Positions 20,187 through 28,751 of a stretch of 64,000 bases of DNA are shown in pieces. Source of the stretch: Nocardioides sp. 503. GTDB lineage: Bacteria; Actinomycetota; Actinomycetes; Propionibacteriales; Nocardioidaceae. A program made the position numbers and the translations under genes. Position 1 is the first letter of the stretch. Every line of letters starts with the position of its first letter. Below the pieces are notes generated by a model. The model was not told the DNA's origin, ran no database searches, and saw nothing but the letters and a program-made list of their open reading frames with translations. The DNA lies in the NCBI RefSeq assembly GCF_004522095.1, contig NZ_SPUI01000002.1:620001-684000 (forward strand), given 5' to 3'.

Positions 20187-20570
20187 ATGGGACCCATGAG
20201 CGAGACGCGACTGGCTGACCACGACCTGGCGGCCCTGGTGCCCGAGTGGATCGACTGGGCGGAGACCGCCCGGCTGCTGGACGTGACGGTGGGCAAGGTC
20301 AAGACGATGATCCGCGACCACGACCTCGCGGCCGCCGTGCCGGCGCCGGGCGAGGGCCAGAAGGTCCCGGCCGCGTTCGTGCAGGACGGGCTCGTCGTCA
20401 AGGGCCTGCCGGGGCTGCTGACCCTGATGCACGACAACCGCTACGACGACCGCGAGATCATCGCGTGGCTCTTCCTGGAGCAGGACGACCTGCCCGGGTC
20501 GCCGATCGACGCCCTCCGTGAGAACCGCGGCACCGAGGTCAAGCGTCGCGCCCAGGCGATGGCCTTCTAG
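20187..20570 (+). CDS. Rv2175c-like DNA-binding protein (PknL partner)
   Basis: Protein of 127 residues matching, from memory, M. tuberculosis Rv2175c, including the conserved ends VVKGLPGLLTLMHDNRYDD and VKRRAQAMAF. An atypical winged helix (WAETARLLDVTVGKVKTMI) occupies the N-terminal half. In mycobacteria PknL phosphorylates the N-terminal tail and lowers DNA binding. Here that tail is very short (MGPMSETR...), with Ser and Thr as the only candidate sites. ATG 20187 is preferred because GGTGGA precedes it; ATG 20196 is also possible. It is divergent from the kinase gene. Confidence 0.88.
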   Translation: MGPMSETRLADHDLAALVPEWIDWAETARLLDVTVGKVKTMIRDHDLAAAVPAPGEGQKVPAAFVQDGLVVKGLPGLLTLMHDNRYDDREIIAWLFLEQDDLPGSPIDALRENRGTEVKRRAQAMAF

Positions 20571-20573
20571 AGG

Positions 20574-21644
20574 TCAGACGGCGCGCTGGGTGGCCGCGGA
20601 GGCCAGCTGGCGCAGCACCTCGCCGGCCCGCTCCTGCACGCCGGCCTGCGCGAGGCCGGTCACGGCGTGCTCGGCGAGCGCGGCGATGACCTCCTCCACC
20701 TGGGCGTGGGCACCGCTCGCGTCGATGACGTCGCGCAGGCGGTCGACCTCCGTCTCGTCGAGCGGGCGTCCGAGCGCGCGGTCGAGGAGGGCGGCGTCCT
20801 CGTCCGGCGCGGCGTCGAGCGCGAGCGCGACGAGCACCGTGCGCTTGCCCTCCACCAGGTCGTCGCCGGCGGGCTTGCCGGTGGTCGCGGGGTCACCGAA
20901 GACGCCGAGCAGGTCGTCGCGCAGCTGGAACGCCTCGCCCAGCGGGAGTCCGAACGCCGAGAGCCGCTCCAGCGTGGCCGCGTCGGCCCCGGCGAGCGCG
21001 GCGCCGATGTGGAGCGGGCGCTCGATGGAGTACTTGGCCGACTTGTAGCGCAGCACGGTCATGGCGGTGTCGACGTCCGCGCGGCCGCGGGCCTGCACCG
21101 ACACGTCGAGGAACTGCCCGGCGATGACCTCGGTGCGGCAGGCGTCGAACACCGCCAGCGCGGGGCCGACGCGCTCGGCCGGGAGCCCGCAGCGGCGCAG
21201 CAGCTCCTCGGACCAGCTCAGCAGCAGGTCCCCGAGCAGGATGGCCGCCGCGGCGCCGTACTGCTCGGGGTCGCCGCGCCAGCCGTCGCTGCGGTGCTCG
21301 GCCTCGAAGGCGCGGTGCGTGGCGGGGCGGCCGCGACGGGTGTCGGAGGCGTCCATGAGGTCGTCGTGCACGAGCGCGGAGGCGTGCAGGAGCTCCAGCG
21401 ACGCGCAGGCGCGGGCCAGGGCGGCCTCGTCCTCGACCTCGGGTCGCACGGCCTGGTAGCCCCAGTAGCAGAACGCCGCGCGGAAGCGCTTGCCGCCGGA
21501 GACGGCGCGCCGGGCCTCGTCGAGGAGGCGCGCGGCGTCGGGGCCGAGGGGGGTCAGGGTGGCGGCCTGCTCGTCGAGGAACGTGTCGAGCGCGGCCTGG
21601 ACCGCCGTACGGAACTCCTCGCCGTCCCACTGGTCGCTGGCCAC
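20574..21644 (-). CDS. idsA: Polyprenyl (geranylgeranyl-type) diphosphate synthase
   Basis: Trans-prenyl chain elongation enzyme of 356 residues. The first aspartate motif HDDLMDASDTRRGRP lies near residue 93 and the second, RDDLLGVFGD, near 243, both with intact DDxxD-type Asp residues. The product length is not assigned; relatives at this locus (idsA2) make C15-C20 diphosphates. GTG 21644 is chosen because TAGTCT (21652-21657) lies 7 bases upstream, indicating a leaderless message. It is divergent from metF, whose promoter is only about 40 bases away, and its stop almost touches the Rv2175c-like gene. Confidence 0.92.
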   Translation of the reverse strand: MASDQWDGEEFRTAVQAALDTFLDEQAATLTPLGPDAARLLDEARRAVSGGKRFRAAFCYWGYQAVRPEVEDEAALARACASLELLHASALVHDDLMDASDTRRGRPATHRAFEAEHRSDGWRGDPEQYGAAAAILLGDLLLSWSEELLRRCGLPAERVGPALAVFDACRTEVIAGQFLDVSVQARGRADVDTAMTVLRYKSAKYSIERPLHIGAALAGADAATLERLSAFGLPLGEAFQLRDDLLGVFGDPATTGKPAGDDLVEGKRTVLVALALDAAPDEDAALLDRALGRPLDETEVDRLRDVIDASGAHAQVEEVIAALAEHAVTGLAQAGVQERAGEVLRQLASAATQRAV

Positions 21645-21707
21645 GCGGACGAGACTAACGAGCGGACAGGATTCGGAGCGCACCGACCGGCTACCTAGAC
21701 TCGCGGC

Positions 21708-22598
21708 ATGGACTCAGGACGTGGGCGCGGCGTGGCCGAGCTGGTCGCGGCAGGGGAGCGGTCCTTCTCGTTCGAGTTCTTCCCGCCGAAGGACGAGGCC
21801 GGCGAGGCGCAGCTCTGGAAGGCGATCCAGGACCTGGAGCCCTTCGAGCCGAGCTTCGTCTCCGTGACGTACGGCGCCGGCGGCTCCCACCGCGACACGA
21901 CGATCCGGGTCACCAGCCGCATCGCCCGCGAGACCTCGATGACGCCGATGGCCCACCTGACGTGTGTCGGCCACACGCGCCAGGAGCTCGAGGAGATCCT
22001 CGACTCCTACCTCGCCGCCGGCGTCGACCACGTGATGGCGCTGCGCGGCGACCCGCAGGAGGGGCCGCGCGCCGCGTGGACCCCGACCGACGGTGGCCTC
22101 GACTACGCCACCGAGCTGGTGGAGATGGCGCACGCGCGCGGGCGCTTCCGCATCGGCGTGGCGGCCTTCCCCGAGGGCCACCCGTCGGCGGAGTCGCTCG
22201 ACCACGACGCCGACGTGCTCGTGGCCAAGGCGCGCGCCGGCGCGGAGTTCGCGGTGACCCAGATGTTCTTCCGGGCCGAGGACTACTTCGGTCTGGTCGA
22301 GCGCGTGCGCGACCGCGGCGTGGACATGCCGATCCTGCCGGGCATCATGCCGATCCTGAACCTGAACGCCATCCGCCGCCAGGGCGAGCTCATCGGCACC
22401 GACGTGCCCGACGACGTCGTGGCCCGCATCAGCGCCAAGGACGGCGACCCGGTCGCCATGCGCGCCGAGGGCATCGCGCTCGCCGCGGAGCTGTGCCGGG
22501 ACCTGCTCGACGGCGGCGCGCCGGGTCTGCACTTCTACACGCTCAACCGGTCCAAGGCGACGCTCGAGATCTTCCAGGCGCTGAAGATCACCGTCTGA
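21708..22598 (+). CDS. metF: 5,10-methylenetetrahydrofolate reductase
   Basis: Protein of 296 residues that makes 5-methyl-THF for methionine synthesis. Signature SFEFFPPKDEAGEAQLW at residues 19-35, followed by SVTYGAGGSHRD, THLTC-like AHLTCVGHT, ALRGDP, QMFF and a final HFYTLNRSKAT. ATG 21708 lies 6 bases after TAGACT (21696-21701), so it is probably leaderless. The mycobacterial gene at this locus (Rv2172c) was, from memory, described as flavin-independent; cofactor use here is untested. Confidence 0.93.
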   Translation: MDSGRGRGVAELVAAGERSFSFEFFPPKDEAGEAQLWKAIQDLEPFEPSFVSVTYGAGGSHRDTTIRVTSRIARETSMTPMAHLTCVGHTRQELEEILDSYLAAGVDHVMALRGDPQEGPRAAWTPTDGGLDYATELVEMAHARGRFRIGVAAFPEGHPSAESLDHDADVLVAKARAGAEFAVTQMFFRAEDYFGLVERVRDRGVDMPILPGIMPILNLNAIRRQGELIGTDVPDDVVARISAKDGDPVAMRAEGIALAAELCRDLLDGGAPGLHFYTLNRSKATLEIFQALKITV

Positions 22599-22632
22599 GC
22601 GTCGCCGTCCCTGTCCGGATAGCGTGAGCGGC

Positions 22633-23241
22633 ATGCGCACCCTCACGGTCACCGGCCACGGCTCGGCCTCGGCCGTCCCCGACACCGCGGTCGTGCGCGT
22701 CAGCGCCGTCCACCGCGCGCCGTCGCTGGCCGACGCCCTCGCCGGGGTGTCCTCGACCGGGGACGCGATCGTCGCGGTCGCTCGCGGCCTGGTCGCGGCC
22801 ACCGGCATCGGCAGCGACGACCTGTCGGTATGGCCCGCCCAGGACGACGAGGGCCGACCCGACGGCTTCGAGGCGCGCCACGGCTACCGCGTCGCCTGCG
22901 ACTCCCTCGACATCGCCGGCACCCTGGTCGCCGAGCTCGCCCAGCAGGTGGGGGACCGGCTCCAGGTCGACGGCGTCTCGCTCGAGCTGTCGGACCGGTC
23001 GGCCGCCGAGGCCGCGGCCCGCGAGGCGGCGTTTGACGACGCGCGGGCGCGCGCCGAGCACCTCGCCGGCCTCGCGGGCGTCGCGCTCGGCGACGTGCAG
23101 TCGGTCGTCGAGGGCGGGGGAGCAGGCGCGTTCTCGCGCTCCGCGGGCGATGGCGCCTACGCCTCCAAGCTGACCCTCAGCCTCGAGCCGGGGCAGACGT
23201 CCGTGACCCAGACGCTCACGGTGACGTGGAGCGTGCTCTGA
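22633..23241 (+). CDS. SIMPL (DUF541) domain protein
   Basis: Protein of 202 residues with the SIMPL/DUF541 pattern: an N-terminal beta strand LTVTGHGSASAVPDTA, a central helix and repeats, and EAAAREAAFDDARARAEHLAGLAGVALGDV near residue 145. No signal peptide is present. The function of the family is unclear; some members are periplasmic or signalling-associated. ATG 22633 is preferred over an in-frame GTG at 22624 because TAGCGT (22620-22625) lies 7 bases before it. Confidence 0.82.
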   Translation: MRTLTVTGHGSASAVPDTAVVRVSAVHRAPSLADALAGVSSTGDAIVAVARGLVAATGIGSDDLSVWPAQDDEGRPDGFEARHGYRVACDSLDIAGTLVAELAQQVGDRLQVDGVSLELSDRSAAEAAAREAAFDDARARAEHLAGLAGVALGDVQSVVEGGGAGAFSRSAGDGAYASKLTLSLEPGQTSVTQTLTVTWSVL

Positions 23242-24065
23242 GCGTCGCCGCCTCGAACCTGCACTGGGCGCGCCCCGCCGTCGCGCGCGGCACCGGCGTG
23301 CTGGTGCTGGCCGGCTCCAGCGGCCGCGTGGACGTGGGCCGGGCGGAGCTGCTGGCGACGTACGGCGTGACGGCGCTGGCGCTGCGCTGGTTCGGGGCCG
23401 AGGGACAGCCGGCGGTGCCGCGGGAGGTGCCGCTCGCGACGTTCACCGACGCCCTCGACCTGCTGGTGCCGGAGTGCGACCGGGTCGTGCTGATGGGGCT
23501 GTCCTACGGCGCGGAGGCGGCGCTGCTCACCGCTGTCGTCGACGATCGCGTCGACGCGGTGGTCGCGCTGGCGCCGACGGACGTGGCCTGGGAGGGGCAG
23601 GCCGAGCGCGACGACGACCCGCCTCGCAGCAAGTGGACGCACCACGGCCGACCGGTGCCGTTCGTGCCGCTCGACCGGGCCTGGGAGCCGTCGTCGGGGC
23701 GGCCGTCGTACGTGGAGCTGTACGAGCGCAGCCTGGCGAGCGCGGGCGCCGACGTGGTGTCGGCGGCCACCATCACCGTCGAGGCGATCGGCGGCGACGT
23801 GGTGCTCGTCGCGGGCGGGGACGACCGGGTGTGGCCGAGCAGCACGTCGGCGGAGCGGATCGCGGCGCGGCGTGCGGCCACGGGCCTGCGGACGGTCGTG
23901 GTCGTCGACCCGACGGCCGGGCATCCCGTGGTGCTGCCGGGGGAGAGCGTCCCGGACCTGCGCCGTCCGTACGACGTGGGCGGGGACGAGGGCGCGCCGC
24001 AGCGCCTGGGATCGGCGGCTTGGCCGGCGATCCGACGGGTGCTGCACCTCTCCGACTCAGAGTGA
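23226..24065 (+). CDS. Alpha/beta hydrolase, BAAT/acyl-CoA thioesterase C-terminal type
   Basis: Predicted hydrolase of 279 residues. The nucleophile elbow is GLSYG near residue 90, the acid is probably in GGDDRVWPS and the His in TAGHPVVLPGE, an order and spacing like BAAT_C proteins. The GTG at 23226 lies inside the SIMPL gene (16-base overlap), so the two are translationally coupled. No signal peptide. The substrate is unknown; acyl-CoA or another thioester is one family option. Confidence 0.78.
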   Translation: MERALSVAASNLHWARPAVARGTGVLVLAGSSGRVDVGRAELLATYGVTALALRWFGAEGQPAVPREVPLATFTDALDLLVPECDRVVLMGLSYGAEAALLTAVVDDRVDAVVALAPTDVAWEGQAERDDDPPRSKWTHHGRPVPFVPLDRAWEPSSGRPSYVELYERSLASAGADVVSAATITVEAIGGDVVLVAGGDDRVWPSSTSAERIAARRAATGLRTVVVVDPTAGHPVVLPGESVPDLRRPYDVGGDEGAPQRLGSAAWPAIRRVLHLSDSE

Positions 24066-24073
24066 ACGAGGTC

Positions 24074-24102
24074 TTGCATTCGAACATGTGTTCGGTTATG
24101 AT
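24074..24102 (+). promoter_or_regulatory. SOS-type promoter with LexA box in the spacer
   Basis: -35 TTGCAT (24074-24079), 17-bp spacer, -10 TATGAT (24097-24102). The spacer contains CGAACATGTGTTCG (24081-24094), which fits the actinobacterial LexA consensus CGAAC-N4-GTTCG. A repressor bound here would block RNA polymerase directly. The start codon lies 5 bases after the -10. Confidence 0.85.
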
Positions 24103-24107
24103 GAAGC

Positions 24108-25598
24108 ATGCAGTACCTCGGACGCCCCGACTCCGACCTCGACGCGCGCGACACCCTCGCCGCGATCGAGGGCAGCGTCTCGCGCCGACGTGAGATCGAG
24201 GTCGAGGAGATGTTCCTGGTGCTGCGGTGGTGCGACCTGCACTCCTCGGATCCCGCCCAGGAGCCCGGGCCGCGTCCGCCCGGCTCCGACCGGCTCGACA
24301 CCATCGGCGGCGACGGCACTCCGGGAGTGCGTGAGCTCGCGTTGTGTGAGCTCGCGGTCGCGCGCCAGATCCACTCCCGCAGCGCCCGCGCGCTCGCGGG
24401 GGACGCGCTCGACCTGCGCCACCGCCTGCCCCGGGTGTTCGAGCGCGTGGTCGCGCTGGACGCCGAGCTGTGGCTCGCGCGTCGCGTGGCGGCGATGACG
24501 CGTGACGTGCCGTTCGAGTCCATGCACCTCATCGACGACGCCGTCTCCGCCGCGATCGGCTCCCAGGCGCCCTCACGGGTGATCGAACTCGTCGAGGCCA
24601 AGAAGATCGAGGTCGACCGGGTCGCCCACGAGGAGCGGCTCGCCGCCGAGCGCAAGCGCCGCTACGTCGGAGTCTCCCGCCGCGACGGCTCCGGCCTGCG
24701 CCACGTCATCGCCCGCGTCACCGAGGGCGACGCCCAGTCGGTCAACGCCATGGTCGACAAGGTCGCCGACCTCATCGCCGGCGAGCCCGAGTGCGCGGGG
24801 ATGTCGCGCGACGAGCTCCGCGCGACGGCGTTCGGCTGGCTGGCCCGGCCCCTCGACCTCCTGATGCTGCTCGCCAAGCACGACGAGGTCCCGGACGCCG
24901 CCGCCCTGCTCGAGCAGCTCGAGCGCCTGGACCTCACCCCGCTCCGGCCCCGCGCCGTCGTCTACGTCCACGTCCACCAGGCCGCGCTCGCCGGCATGCC
25001 CGGCGTCGCCCGCGTGGAGGACCTCGGACCGCAGCTGCTGTCCCAGATCACCGACCTGCTCGGTCACCACCACGTCCGGCTGACGCCCGTCGTCGACCTC
25101 GCCGACCAGGTCTCGGTCAACTGCTACGAGCACCCCGAGGCCATCAAGGAGCGGATCCACCTGCTGCGACCGGGCGACCAGTTCCCCCACGCCTCGAGCA
25201 TGTCCCGCCGCCTCGATCTCGACCATCCCGTGCCCTACTCACCCCACGGGCCGCCCGACCAGACCTCCACCCGCACCAGCCAACCGCTCGGCCGGACCAA
25301 CCACCGCGCCAAGACCCACCTCGGACACCGCGCCACCCCGCTGCCCACCGGCGAGGTCGTGTGGCGGACCCCTCACGGCCTCTGCCGCATCGTGGACTCC
25401 GCCGGCACCCACCTCCTCGACCCCACCGAGGCCGACGCCCTCACCGGCGACGACCCGGTCGACCGCGCGCTGGCTCGCCTCCTCCACCGCTTCCGCACCG
25501 GCCAGCTCGACACCGAGGTGGAGATGGACCGGATGGCTGGGGATGGGTCAGAGTCCGACGGATCAGTCGGTGATGGACACGTCGAGCTGACCGACTGA
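24108..25598 (+). CDS. HNH endonuclease, DUF222/13E12-like family, SOS-controlled
   Basis: Protein of 496 residues. A helical DUF222-like N-terminal region leads to a C-terminal HNH-like segment (LDLDHPVPY ... GRTNHRAKTHLGH). The paired cysteines seen in many relatives are absent, so nuclease activity is uncertain. The tail of ~100 residues is acidic and low-complexity. Related 13E12-repeat genes of M. tuberculosis are, from memory, LexA-regulated, which fits the LexA box in this promoter. Its function in damage response or mobility is unknown. It lies at the edge of the lower-GC patch. Confidence 0.8.
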   Translation: MQYLGRPDSDLDARDTLAAIEGSVSRRREIEVEEMFLVLRWCDLHSSDPAQEPGPRPPGSDRLDTIGGDGTPGVRELALCELAVARQIHSRSARALAGDALDLRHRLPRVFERVVALDAELWLARRVAAMTRDVPFESMHLIDDAVSAAIGSQAPSRVIELVEAKKIEVDRVAHEERLAAERKRRYVGVSRRDGSGLRHVIARVTEGDAQSVNAMVDKVADLIAGEPECAGMSRDELRATAFGWLARPLDLLMLLAKHDEVPDAAALLEQLERLDLTPLRPRAVVYVHVHQAALAGMPGVARVEDLGPQLLSQITDLLGHHHVRLTPVVDLADQVSVNCYEHPEAIKERIHLLRPGDQFPHASSMSRRLDLDHPVPYSPHGPPDQTSTRTSQPLGRTNHRAKTHLGHRATPLPTGEVVWRTPHGLCRIVDSAGTHLLDPTEADALTGDDPVDRALARLLHRFRTGQLDTEVEMDRMAGDGSESDGSVGDGHVELTD

Positions 25599-25709
25599 GC
25601 CGTGAATCGGACTTGGTATGACACGGGTCATTCAGTCCGACCGGTGTCGAAGTGGCAGGGCAGGCCCGAATTCGATCTTGAAGTTCCTCCCTTCAACTAT
25701 CTTGTCCCC

Positions 25710-26594
25710 ATGTCCGACTTCCCGAAGCGCAAGGTCTTCATCAGTTGGTCGAAGAGGCCAACGGACGCGGTTGCCTCTGCGCTGGCCGCACTTCTCCGGC
25801 ACATGTTTGACAACGTTGAGCCGTGGGTGTCGCGAGACGACATCGACTCCGGGTCCTTGTCGATCGCTGAGATTCACAAAGAGCTGGCGGAAACCACATT
25901 CGGTATCCTAATCGTGACGACGAGAAACCAAGCTGAGCCCTGGTTGAACTTTGAGGCGGGGTCGTTGGCCAAGACTGTAGTTGACGGGACGGCTACTCGG
26001 GTGGTGCCGTTACTTGTCGATATGACAGGGCAGGGGGAGCTGGCGCCTGGTCCGATCGCCAACCTGCAGGCAGAAATAGCCACAGAGGGCGGCGTCCGAA
26101 GGATCGTGAATTTGATCGGGGCAGCGGTGGGTGCGGATCGGACTACGCTCGATGGTCGCTGGCCTGCTGCTTGGAAGACGTTCGACGCCGTACTCGCCGG
26201 AGCCAAGAAGCAGCTATCTGAAGCTGAGCCCAAGGCAGAGCCGAGGTCCACAGAGGACATGCTCGCGGAATTGCTTGCACTCAGCCGGAGACGAGATGCC
26301 CGTGACCGCGGCCGAAGTGCGCCCCAACTGAAGTCGGTTGCTCAGCGGGTCGAGGAATCCCCTGGCTCTACCGCACTTGAACGGGCGCTTGACGATGCGA
26401 ACATCCGTTGGTCCAGCGTCAGCAGTACTGAATCGGGCAAACAGGTGACCGCCACGGTGGAACTTCGGGAACCCCTTGCTGATGATCAGCGCTCCTGGTT
26501 CGAGCAGCTCATTCGCCTTGCTGAAACCGACACAGGTCTGCTTTTCGAGGTTGACTTTGAAGGTGGGGGCGAGACAGTGAAGGTCAAGAGCTAG
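25710..26594 (+). CDS. TIR-domain protein (predicted NADase-type), orphan
   Basis: Protein of 294 residues. Residues 7-140 form a TIR-like domain: strand A KVFISWSK (8-15), an SRDDIDSGSL segment, strand D TTFGILIVTTRNQ, then PWLNFEAGSL. Glu82 there occupies the position of the catalytic glutamate of TIR NAD-hydrolases. The linker is charged, and the C-terminal ~70 residues form a small alpha/beta domain (VTATVELREPLADDQRSWF) of no recognised family. ATG 25710 lies 6 bases after TATCTT (25698-25703). Base composition is clearly lower in GC than the neighbours (50% at 25861-25920), suggesting recent acquisition. No obvious partner gene is adjacent. Confidence 0.8.
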   Translation: MSDFPKRKVFISWSKRPTDAVASALAALLRHMFDNVEPWVSRDDIDSGSLSIAEIHKELAETTFGILIVTTRNQAEPWLNFEAGSLAKTVVDGTATRVVPLLVDMTGQGELAPGPIANLQAEIATEGGVRRIVNLIGAAVGADRTTLDGRWPAAWKTFDAVLAGAKKQLSEAEPKAEPRSTEDMLAELLALSRRRDARDRGRSAPQLKSVAQRVEESPGSTALERALDDANIRWSSVSSTESGKQVTATVELREPLADDQRSWFEQLIRLAETDTGLLFEVDFEGGGETVKVKS

Positions 26595-26878
26595 GCGACG
26601 CCTTGCGCTGGAGCGGCCCCGTGATCACCGCCGGGACTTAAAGGAACGCGATCGGCGTGACGGGATGCGTCATTCGGCCGCAATTCTGCGCAGAACGCAC
26701 CGGAGCTGGCGACGCCTCGCTCGCCCAGTACTTGACCTGCTCCGCCCTCGTCTTTGCAGTAGCCACCGCACCCGGACATCTCGATCTCGAGGAGGAGACG
26801 AACGGGATGCCGGAGGCTGATAAGTGAGCACCGGATGGACGCGTCGATTGATGGTGACTCTGAATCGAGTTCGGTGGC
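26595..26878. other. Non-coding or decayed stretch after the TIR gene
   Basis: A 284-base interval with no convincing gene. A 56-codon frame from GTG 26657 to 26827 (ending ...LEEETNGMPEADK) has no ribosome binding site and no recognised family; it may be a gene remnant. Composition is intermediate between the TIR gene and normal flanks. No terminal inverted repeats or att-like duplication was seen by eye. Confidence 0.4.
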
Positions 26879-27538
26879 TCAGGGGTAGAGCCCGGCCCGG
26901 AACGCAAAGGACACGAGCTGAGCGCGATCCCGGGCACCGACCTTCGTCATGGCGCGCACCGCGTGCGTCTTCACGGTGAACGGCGAGACGAACAGCTGAG
27001 CGGCGATCTCGTCGTTGCCGAGCCCGCTGGCGATCAGGACGACCACGTCGCGCTCTCGGGGCGTCAGGGCGGTGAAGAGGCGGACGAGGTCCTGGTCGAT
27101 CACCGGCGGCGGACTGTCGGTCATGTGCCCGATGAGCGCGGCGGTGGCGACGGCGGACAGGGTGCCGCCCCCGGCGACGACCTCGGCGATGCCGGCGACG
27201 AGCTCGGCTGGACTCACCGTCTTGCTCAGGAAGCCGTTGGCGCCCGCGCGCAGGGCCGCGAGCACGATCTCGTCCTGGTCGAACGTGGTCAGCACGATCA
27301 CCCGCACGTCCTCGGAGGTGTGCTCGGCGCGGATCCGCCGCGTCGCCTCGACACCGTCGATCCCCGGCATCCGGATGTCCATCAGGACGAGGTCGACCGG
27401 GTGCTCCCGCAGGAACGCCGCCACCTGGAGCCCGTCGGAGAGGTCCCCGGCGACGACGAGGGTCGGGTCGAGCCGGAGCATCGACCGGATCCCGGCCCTC
27501 ATCTCGTCCTGGTCGTCCACGATCAGGATCCGCGTCAT
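26879..27538 (-). CDS. NarL/LuxR-family response regulator
   Basis: Protein of 219 residues. The receiver domain has acidic pocket residues (VDDQDE) and phospho-acceptor Asp54 in LVLMDIRMPGIDG. The C-terminal LuxR helix-turn-helix is LTPRERDVVVLIASGLGNDEIAAQLF ... VKTH. The ATG at 27538 overlaps the kinase stop by 4 bases, so kinase and regulator are cotranscribed. The long inverted repeat at 28752-28822 is a reasonable binding target. Confidence 0.95.
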   Translation of the reverse strand: MTRILIVDDQDEMRAGIRSMLRLDPTLVVAGDLSDGLQVAAFLREHPVDLVLMDIRMPGIDGVEATRRIRAEHTSEDVRVIVLTTFDQDEIVLAALRAGANGFLSKTVSPAELVAGIAEVVAGGGTLSAVATAALIGHMTDSPPPVIDQDLVRLFTALTPRERDVVVLIASGLGNDEIAAQLFVSPFTVKTHAVRAMTKVGARDRAQLVSFAFRAGLYP

Positions 27539-28719
27539 GCGAGCACCGCTCCCACCGGGCTGAGCTCGGCACGGACGTGGAACCGGCCGTCGACGCTCTC
27601 GACCGTCAGCCGGCCGCCCGACGACTCGACCCGCTCGCGCATCCCCACGAGTCCCAGGCCGCTGCCGGACCCGGAGTCGCGCCGTACGTGGCCGATCTCG
27701 TTCTCCACGTCGACCCGGATCGTGCCGCCCTCCTCGCGCACCGTCACGGTGGCTGCGCCCTCGCCGTGCCGGTAGGCGTTCGTCAGCGCCTCCTGGACGA
27801 CGCGGTAGAGCGTCACCCCCACACCCGGGCCCACGGCCTCCTCGGCGAGGTCGATGGACGGGTGCACGTCGAGGCCGACGCTCTCGAACGACGCGATCAG
27901 TGCCGCGAGGCCGCCGAGGCTCGGAGTCGGCCGGAGCGCCTCGTCGTCCGAGACGTCGTCACCGCGGCGGAGGAGGGCCAGGATGCGCTGCGTCTCGACG
28001 ACGACGCCGCGGGCGCTCGACCTCGCCGAGACGAGAGCCTCCCGGGAGGACTCGGCGTCGGCGGGCAGCCCGATCTCGGCGACCCCGAGGTGGACGCTCA
28101 GCATCGCGACCTGGTGGCCGACGACGTCGTGGAGGTCCCGGGCGATGCGGAGACGCTCCTCGGTGACGCGCCGCGTGGCTTCCAGCTCGCGGGTGGCGAG
28201 CGCGCTGCGGGCCCGCTCCGCCAGGACCAGCCAGTGCTCCCGGTAGATGCGCAGGGCGGCGCCGGTGGCACCTCCCGCGATGGCCGAGAACAGGGCGGCG
28301 GAGCCCACGACCGCACCACCGCGGAACCCACCGATCGTCATGTACGCCGCCAGGAAGAACCCCGCCACGACCACGGTCGCGACGACCGGCTGCTTGCCCC
28401 GGAAGGTGACCGAGAACAGCACGAGGACCGCCATCATCCACACCGACAGCGGGTCCTGCCCGACCTCGGTCACGGCGAAGGACGCGGCGCTGGTCACGAC
28501 CAGGCCTGCCCAGGGTGTCCACACGGAGAGGACGACACCGACGCCGGCGAGCACCACGGCCAGGACGGTCGCCGCGTCCGATCCTCGGAGCAGCAGCGCC
28601 ACGACCTGCCCGGTGAACACCAGCGCCGCCAGTGCGTAGGCGACGGCGTGCAGCACTCGGGGGCTGCGGATCCACAGGGGTGCCGTCGCCCCGTCCTCGT
28701 CGTCCTGCGCGGTGACCAT
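27535..28719 (-). CDS. Sensor histidine kinase (HisKA_3 type)
   Basis: Membrane kinase of 394 residues. About five hydrophobic helices lie between residues 24 and 155. The dimerisation/phospho-acceptor motif RDLHDVVGHQ follows (His197), with HATPase motifs near the end (EALTNAYRHG, GSGLGLVGMRER). There is no large extracellular sensor domain, suggesting that it senses membrane state. It is the first gene of the two-component operon, and the upstream region holds a long inverted repeat shared with the divergent DUF308 gene. Confidence 0.94.
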   Translation of the reverse strand: MVTAQDDEDGATAPLWIRSPRVLHAVAYALAALVFTGQVVALLLRGSDAATVLAVVLAGVGVVLSVWTPWAGLVVTSAASFAVTEVGQDPLSVWMMAVLVLFSVTFRGKQPVVATVVVAGFFLAAYMTIGGFRGGAVVGSAALFSAIAGGATGAALRIYREHWLVLAERARSALATRELEATRRVTEERLRIARDLHDVVGHQVAMLSVHLGVAEIGLPADAESSREALVSARSSARGVVVETQRILALLRRGDDVSDDEALRPTPSLGGLAALIASFESVGLDVHPSIDLAEEAVGPGVGVTLYRVVQEALTNAYRHGEGAATVTVREEGGTIRVDVENEIGHVRRDSGSGSGLGLVGMRERVESSGGRLTVESVDGRFHVRAELSPVGAVLA

Positions 28720-28751
28720 GTGGTGATCCTCGCCGACCTCGCCGGATCCCG

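Noticed and set aside
25602..25709. An upstream extension of the TIR protein to a GTG at 25602
   Set aside because: TATCTT sits 6 bases before ATG 25710, and the extension has no domain or ribosome binding site.
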